From positions 28,061,501 to 28,125,500 of the forward strand of contig NC_080569.1 of NCBI RefSeq assembly GCF_030253575.1: a stretch of DNA of 64,000 nucleotides, given 5' to 3'. Made by a program: the position numbers and the translations under genes. Under the pieces are notes generated by a model that was not told the DNA's origin, searched no databases, and saw only the letters and a program-made list of their open reading frames with translations. How positions within the stretch are numbered: the first letter of the stretch is position 1; the number at the start of each line of letters is the position of its first letter. The DNA comes from Rhododendron vialii. Taxonomy: Eukaryota; Streptophyta; Magnoliopsida; Ericales; Ericaceae. This document shows positions 57,876 through 64,000 of this stretch, piece by piece.

Positions 57876-58396
57876 GCATCTTTTGAAGGAGAAGGATTCG
57901 ACCGCATTCGGGTCTACATTATCCACATGATCTTCTTACAATTGCGGCTTACCTTTTGACAAAAATTTTCGGATCAAAAACGTAAATTCAGAGCCTATTA
58001 GTATCAGGCAGAGTGATGCAGGGGAGAAGCAGAATATGCGCAACAAGAATAATGCGTACCAAAAAACAACAAATCAGAATAGCAGGCGATAATTTCAGGT
58101 TCCAACAACTTCCAAATCAGGAAGATTAAAGTTTATAAAGGACGGCAAGAATTCAGCAAAAATAGATTTTAAGAATGTACAAGCACAAAAACAGGAAGCT
58201 TAAATCAAGAAAAAAAAAAACTATGACTTACGAGTCTTAAAATTTGAAACCCAGAGGCGAAAACCTGTGGGAAAATTCAGATGATCAGTGGAACATGAAG
58301 AAGGAGATTATGTGTGCGTCTGTTTGCTAGTAGTAGTTGTACTTTGTACTTTTATATTGGAAAGGTTCCTCCCAGTAGGGAAAGTGAACGAGAGGA

Positions 58397-58432
58397 GAGA
58401 GAGAGAGAGAGAGAGGAGAGAGAGTGTGTTTA
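58397..58432. repeat. (GA)n microsatellite
   Basis: GA run with two GG interruptions; CT-rich on the sense strand of the 355-residue gene. Confidence 0.9.
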
Positions 58433-58879
58433 GCACCGTTATTCTAAAAGGTCAGCGCCTAGTCCTACCGTAATAAGGAGTGTGTTTATTATGGAGATCA
58501 GCTCTCTTTCTCTCTCTCGGCGTATCCAATCTTTTTCTATAACCCTATGTTAGTATTTTGTGTGTTCATTGTGGAATCGAAATTATCGTCCGAACTGTTC
58601 ATGTAGTAGAACACGCAAAAAAAAAAATATTGCATGTGAGAAAGATCAAATTCCGATAGCCATGTGAACAAGTTAGGTTTTGATATGTAAAATGAATGGG
58701 ATGTATATTTTAAATGTAAACCTTACAATTGATAAGAGAAAATGTAACTTATTCATATACTTACGGGTATCTAATCAAATCGATTTTTGACAAACATGTT
58801 TTGTCTTCGGGTGGTTCGCGCAACAAATGGTTCGAATCATACTTTTGGACTTGGGATAGGCTCACAATATAAGAGTACA

Positions 58880-59270
58880 AAGAGATATGGAGGGAATCTT
58901 AGAGGAGATTTCGGTTTGGGGTGAAATTTCTGAAGATCGATTCGGTTCGGTCCAAATATTTCTAGGACTGATCCCGACTAGAGTTGAGTTTAATTCGGTT
59001 CGGGATGAGATCGTTCCGATCGGAAATTTTGGTCTGCCCGAAATATAAATTTTCCATTTAATTTTCAGTGTATATATGTAAAATATATAAAATATATAGT
59101 CGTTTGGTTCGGTCGGTCGAAAATTCCAGGAAAAGATCGAACCGATTTCGGTTTGGTTCGGTTCGGCTTGGTCCGGTCCGGAAAAATTCCGCCATCACCT
59201 GGACCAAAAACCGAACCGATTGGTCGGTTTTTTCGAATTTTTTCAGACCGTCGGTTTTTGTAACTCCCCT
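58880..59270. repeat. GGTTCGGTT-rich degenerate repeat
   Basis: Many close copies of TTCGGTTCGG, TCGGTTTGG and their complement AACCGAACCG; likely the core of a decayed DNA transposon. No borders seen. Confidence 0.5.
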
Positions 59271-59764
59271 AGGAGGGATTGGGTATGGTGAGGAACTTGA
59301 CCCGTTTCTTATTGAATTAATTCCTACAATAATATTATCATTAATATTCTAGTACAGTTTCGTAATGTACCCTAATTAAATCTCAATTTTGAAGTTGAAT
59401 TTACATGACCTCATCACGAAATCGGGGTCAATTTTTTTGATAATTCGATGTGATAAGTCCACCGATTTAAAAACTGATCCACAGTCTACTAGCAGGGACT
59501 CATTTAAAATGGGTAAAACTTCGAATGAGTTGACATTGCACACGTGTGGAGCCCTAGATCAAAAGCTTCTTGATACTCCTGATTGTGAGGCGACTACGAC
59601 CGTGCCAACCTTGAGGGTTAATATTGGGGGCAAATTACACCAGCCTTCCTTGACTATGCGTCGAGTGTCTTTGATTTGGAATAGGATCGATTATAATCTT
59701 TCTTGGTTACTAAAAACAGTTATTAGAGTCAAACATTTACTTTCTTAATGAATTGAGCCTAATA

Positions 59765-60000
59765 CTCCCTCCGTCCAGATTTAATAATTTCTCGTTCTAT
59801 TCTAACTGGATAAAAAACGAGTTATATCTTTAAATTGGTAATGAATTTTATATCCAATATGGATCTTGTTTGATAGATCTCAATTAGCCCTATAAGACAA
59901 TGTTTTTAAAATCACATAAAAATTTATAAATTACAAGATATAATCGATTGAAAAATGACACGAACTCTAAAAAGTGACTATTAAATCCAGACGGAGGGAG
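59765..60000. mobile_element. Stowaway MITE, 236 bp
   Basis: Ends CTCCCTCCGTCCAGATTTAA and TTAAATCCAGACGGAGGGAG are near-perfect inverted repeats, flanked by TA on both sides. Confidence 0.92.
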
Positions 60001-60420
60001 TATCTACGATTATTATAGGAATAATAATAATCTCAGCGTATCTAATTAAGGAATCACAATAAGCAAAATTTAGTAATACTACTGTTCCAGTGAGGATATG
60101 GCCAAAGCTTTCCAAAATATATATAGCACCAAAGACAAAAAGGATATTAACATAATCTCAGAATATCTAATAAATCACTTCCTTAATTGATTCTCATAAT
60201 TTGGTAAACAAACAAACAAACAAAAACGTGATATGACGAGAGTTGCCAAAACCTAATATTAACACGAGCCTTGCATTCAGCCAACCCGCCAACAAGTGCA
60301 CCACCATTGTTGCCATGAAATTCCACCATCACGTTGTTACAAGAAACAGTCGTGTGGTGCCAGTGTCCCCTCCATAACCTGGATTTAATCCAACGTACTG
60401 TATCACTTCTCATTTCAAAC

Positions 60421-60680
60421 AAGAGAGAGAGAGAGAAGCAGCCAATCATCCGAACGACGACGAAGACAACGAACAGCAACCCGCTCATCCACGACAGCTC
60501 TCTCTCTCTCTCTCTCTGCAAGGTCTGATTAGGGTTTTTTCCATTAACATCGATCGAAGAAGAGGAGCGACTGGATTTTCTTCGATTTGTTTCGAAAAAC
60601 GAAGCCCTAACCTCCTTCTCTCTCTCACTCTGTCTCTCGATCTCTCTTTCCTAATTTGAAGGCTTATTTTTTTAGGGTTT
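60421..60680 (+). promoter_or_regulatory. Possible leader of an unseen gene (GA/CT tracts, AGGGTTT boxes)
   Basis: A GA run (60421-60437) and a CT run (60500-60518) flank 60 bp of GC-richer sequence, followed by ATTAGGGTTTTTT, GAAGCCCTAACC and TTAGGGTTTTT. AAACCCTAA (telo-box) motifs and CT tracts are frequent around starts of plant housekeeping genes. No ORF follows, so this is only suggestive. Confidence 0.3.
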
Positions 60681-60945
60681 TTTTTTTTCTAAAAAATCTG
60701 GATTTTTTTCCGACAAGAAGAAGAACACCTCTCTCCTTGCAAATCTGAAAATCTGATTGCTTTTTTCCAGAATCTGAAATTTATTTGAAAATCTTATTTT
60801 TTTGAAAAAGAGAAATGAGATTTTCAGAAAAAAATTACATAAATCAGAGCGAGAGAGAGAGAGAGACGATTATTTTGTTGCCATATTTGAATCTCGACTC
60901 ACGCACACTGTTTAACGTTAACGTTGGAAATTTAATAGGGTGTGT

Positions 60946-60948
<3 letters not shown>

Positions 60949-61018
<70 letters not shown>
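60949..61018. repeat. Compound microsatellite (AT)n(AG)n
   Basis: An AT run (60949-60980) joins directly to an AG run (60981-61018). Confidence 0.95.
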
Positions 61019-61021
<3 letters not shown>

Positions 61022-63898
61022 ATGTGACGTAGAGAGAGAGAAAGAGGGGGAATGTGACGTAGAGCGTGTATTTTACATGCCAAAATTAACTTGTTCACAT
61101 GGCTATCGGTACTTGTACATTTTGTTTAGTGGCACCAAAAGGAATTAATTCAGTCAATTATGCTACGGTACTCGTACATTTTCAGATTAATTCAGCAAAA
61201 CGGATTGTATGATGCCACTATAATTAACAACAATAAATTGACGTCTTACACATCTCTACAGCTACTACGATAATTTACAATCCTCATTACAAAAGATCGT
61301 GAAGTTCGATTATAGTTGCAGAAATGATTCCACCCAAACTGAAGTTTCCAACAAAACACCAGCAGACGCAGCTGACAAATGCGCAACTCATCTGTGCTGT
61401 TAAGGGTCAAAAAAACCCTATGGTGTGCTTAATCAATCTCTACCACAAATAGCGTGGCCTGAAGAGTATGAGCTGACAGCAGAGTTGAATCTACCTTTAT
61501 TCGCATACGTGTTAAAGGCCTCCCGTCCAAACCGCCACCTCAATCTAAGTGCACCTACAAAGAAAAGCAGAGCAAGTTGGGTGTTCGTTTTGCAAAGGAT
61601 TTACACCTACAAATTTGCAAGCATTATTTCTGTAAGTTGAAAATCAAATGGCGAATTCCAAGATAAACAGCAATTTGAACATCTTTTTAGATGAATGCAT
61701 AGACAAACAGCAACCTGAACAGATTTCTTCAAAATCATCCACAATCCATTTTAAAACTTGGGGCCGACTAATTATAACAGAATCAGGTCATACATGCAAA
61801 TACACGCTCCCATTTCTTCCATCACTGCTAAGTTAAGGTTGGACCAAGTATGCAAATGATGTGCACAAAGCTCGCCCATAAAAAAGGAAACCTCACAGGA
61901 ACTTTACATGAAATCAAGCAGTTGTGTTACTCTTTTCGTTTCTATTCATATTGTGAAAACTCAAAGATGTTTAACTTGGAACAGAATGAACAGTATGCAT
62001 GAGATGTATCAGGTATGATTACAGCAGAACAAGATTATGAATATGATGAGAATTAAGGAAAAAATGGTAGCAAACTGGATGGGAGCCAATACTAGTTATA
62101 CCGCCAATGACATGTTCATCAACACACAAAAAAAGAACCAAAGTCCACAGATATAAGTTCTTTCTCAAAAACAAAACAACGAAAAAGATAAGTCTAGAAC
62201 AAGTCAGGGGGAGTATACATAGTGGGGTGGGGGTAAGTGAAGGGGGCTTGAGCTCCTATTGATCAAAAATTTCAGTGGGAGTGAGGGAGGAGGTCTGGGC
62301 CGTCTCCCAGAGAAATCAGTTCCCGAGCTAGAGAATACCTCTCCTCATCAACATCAACAGGAGAGAGCTCCATGGGTGTTTTTTTATTTTCATCCAACCA
62401 AACCATCCCCTCTCGCCCAACTTGATGTACCCTTTGTCAAATTTTCCTCAATAAATTTGTTGCCGATCCAAAAAAAAAAAAAAAGGAGAAAGCTCCACAC
62501 TTGTTGAGTTAAAATCTGATACAATCTACAGCTATAATAGCCTACACAAGGAACAAGTCTAACGCAGACATTACAACAATAGAATTGCAGAGAGTAGAGT
62601 TCATCAGAAAAATGATACATGAAGTTTAATTCTTCGTAAGTCTGCAAAGCGACGCTTAAAATACAAATCCAGTTGAACCAGTAGAGTTACAGAGTTAGAC
62701 CAGTAGGGTCACAGAGAAAGAGCCAATCGCCTAGCAAACTGGCACAGGAAAACTCTCACATCAGACATGAAAGAGAAAGATCCCACCGGGGGAAGGGTGG
62801 TTTGTGGTTTACCAGCTGGTGCAGAAAAAACCCTCTCATCAGACAAGAGCAAGAAAGTTCAACAACTCATTAGTACGAATCAGTAACAAATGTTAGTAAT
62901 GGACTGAAGGTTATTAGACAGAAAACACTAACAAAATGAATAGGAATTAGCAATTACCAATTACCAATTAGCGCGGTGGTCTAACTGTGTAACGTTTGTG
63001 AGGATCAGTTTGTGAACAATTACATATTTCTTTGACTTTTCAAAGAGCACTAACAATTTGGGACATCCCAAAATAGAGTACTGGGCAAACAAAATGGGAT
63101 GGAGGGAGTAAGAGACGTGTAAATGTGCCATTGCATTCCAAGCAACAATTTCGTAGCAAAAATTGCAGACTCATCCATTTTATTCGTGCCAATAGCACAT
63201 GACATACCCAAGTAGGCTTAGACCTAACCTAACCAGAAACGGAAGCAAGTTACAACTACAATGTAAGCAAGACCGGCCCAAAGAATACAAAAGTAACAAA
63301 ATAGAGAAGAGTAGAAGATATGCTGCAAGTTCTGCACCAAATAACATTATTTATGCTACCAAAACCATGCCAAGAATTACAAATGCCAGCCAAAATAAGC
63401 ATAGACAATCATGTAATATTTAGGAAAACAAGTTCAGAATTGTCAGTGCACATTTCATAGGGGTATTCTTTTCTAATAAACCATATGGCTGCAATTATTC
63501 AAACAAACAACAACTTGGAAAACAGCACCAAAAAAACTAGAGACACAAGCCAATTAGTCAACAGACAACTTATATTGCACGGATGCAGCCAGAGGAGATG
63601 GAGAGGCATGGGCATATTGGCATAGTTTACCCTTGAGGTCACAAACATGTAAGAACAAACAATAAATGTACTGGCATTTTCCTAATATTTTCCTTTTCTC
63701 ACATTCATTGAATACTTAATGACTCGTTGGGGTTGTCACACAGATGTAAATTACATATCTTCATCATGGCCAACTGAAGATTTGTATCAGAAACATCAAT
63801 GAATCCTAGATATTCAATATCTTCTATTTTCTTAGAAGTGTTGAGGCTCCTTTGAAAGAAGCAAAAAAGAAGGATAGTAAAACAAAATTGGATACCTT
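61019..63898. other. AT-rich region without a supported gene
   Basis: Besides the LINE end (62373-62483) and a one-sided Stowaway end near 63100 (GGGATGGAGGGAGTA), I see no exon. The frames at 61425-61640 and 63199-63423 have no recognised features. Confidence 0.5.
62359..62497 (+). mobile_element. 5'-truncated LINE (L1) 3' end, 111 bp, with 14-bp TSD
   Basis: AGGAGAGAGCTCCA (62359-62372) recurs as AGGAGAAAGCTCCA (62484-62497). The insert ends CAATAAATTTGTTGCCGATC C plus A-run, the typical 3' end of plant L1 elements. Confidence 0.85.
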
Positions 63899-64000
63899 TC
63901 AGGTTAAAGGACCCAAAGGAGAGGTCCTCCAATCATACACAGGGTAAACGAAACGTCGAGGAAACTCAGGTGTTGTCCTGTTAGCCAATGGACAAAAGAT
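63899..64000 (-). CDS. Possible terminal coding exon of a gene entering from the right (partial)
   Basis: The minus strand is open from the window edge to TGA (63901-63899), reading ...CPLANRTTPEFPRRF and VYPVYDWRTSPLGPLT-stop. The composition is protein-like (Pro, Arg, Tyr, Trp), unlike the surrounding AT-rich DNA, but only 33 residues are visible and I recognise no family. It could be chance. Confidence 0.3.
   Translation of the reverse strand: MFCPLANRTTPEFPRRFVYPVYDWRTSPLGPLT

Larger units (their letters stand above)
56538..59760. other. Upstream region of the 355-residue gene and repeat-rich DNA
   Basis: A 5' UTR of the gene probably lies somewhere here, perhaps with a non-coding exon near 58.2-58.4 kb, but no boundary can be set. 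Other content: repeats at 57690-57875 and 58880-59270 and the GA run at 58397-58432. The ORF 59389-59748 is unrecognised and doubtful. Confidence 0.45.

Noticed and set aside
58825..58842. GGTTCGAATC, a tRNA T-loop motif
   Set aside because: No cloverleaf arms or acceptor stem around it; no tRNA gene was found in the window.
59389..59748. 119-codon frame
   Set aside because: No recognisable family, no exon partners, AT-rich codon use; probably chance.

Overview
The window is nuclear DNA from a flowering plant, most likely a eudicot. All genes are intron-rich with GT..AG junctions, one product carries a plastid transit peptide, and the gaps are AT-rich and full of plant transposons (hAT, Mutator-like, Tourist and Stowaway MITEs, TRIM elements, SINE/LINE insertions, a Copia fragment) and GA/CT/TA microsatellites. 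I cannot fix the species from the sequence; an asterid such as a member of the Ericales is only a guess.

Layout. (1) 780-1132 (+): last two coding exons of a CHUP1-like actin/chloroplast-positioning protein running in from the left. (2) 5337-8662 (+): four-exon gene for a 138-residue Lin0512-family protein. (3) 10191-14520 (-): five-exon TRICHOME BIREFRINGENCE-LIKE putative polysaccharide O-acetyltransferase, 377 residues, tail to tail with gene 2. (4) 14.5-27.3 kb: 12.8 kb without a gene, a transposon field holding a complete 777-bp TRIM, a SINE, a 761-bp poly(A) retroinsertion and several MITEs. (5) 27287-29160 (+): two-exon nuclear gene for plastid ribosomal protein bL34. (6) 30851-31927 (+): papain-type cysteine protease pseudogene with the catalytic cysteine codon changed and a -1 frameshift. 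(7) 32996-50264 (-): thirteen-exon CofD/YvcK-family gene (420 residues) whose introns hold a TRIM, another TRIM of about 300 bp, a solo LTR, a Copia LTR-gag fragment and Mutator-like repeats. (8) 52266-56537 (-): five-exon gene for a 355-residue acidic plant protein of unknown function. (9) 56.5-64 kb: no complete gene; a Stowaway, a LINE 3' end, a leader-like GA/CT segment and, at the right edge, a possible terminal coding exon on the minus strand.

The genes belong to unrelated pathways (chloroplast movement, cell-wall acetylation, plastid translation, a CofD-like enzyme), as usual for plant chromosomes; nothing suggests an operon or gene cluster. No wholly new system was recognised. The most unusual pattern is a set of about eleven tiny insertions (13-33 bp), each mostly an A- or T-run with a few extra bases, each flanked by direct repeats of 9-18 bp. 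They look like extremely 5'-truncated target-primed retrotransposition. One lies exactly at a 3' splice site of gene 8 and has duplicated the acceptor in frame.
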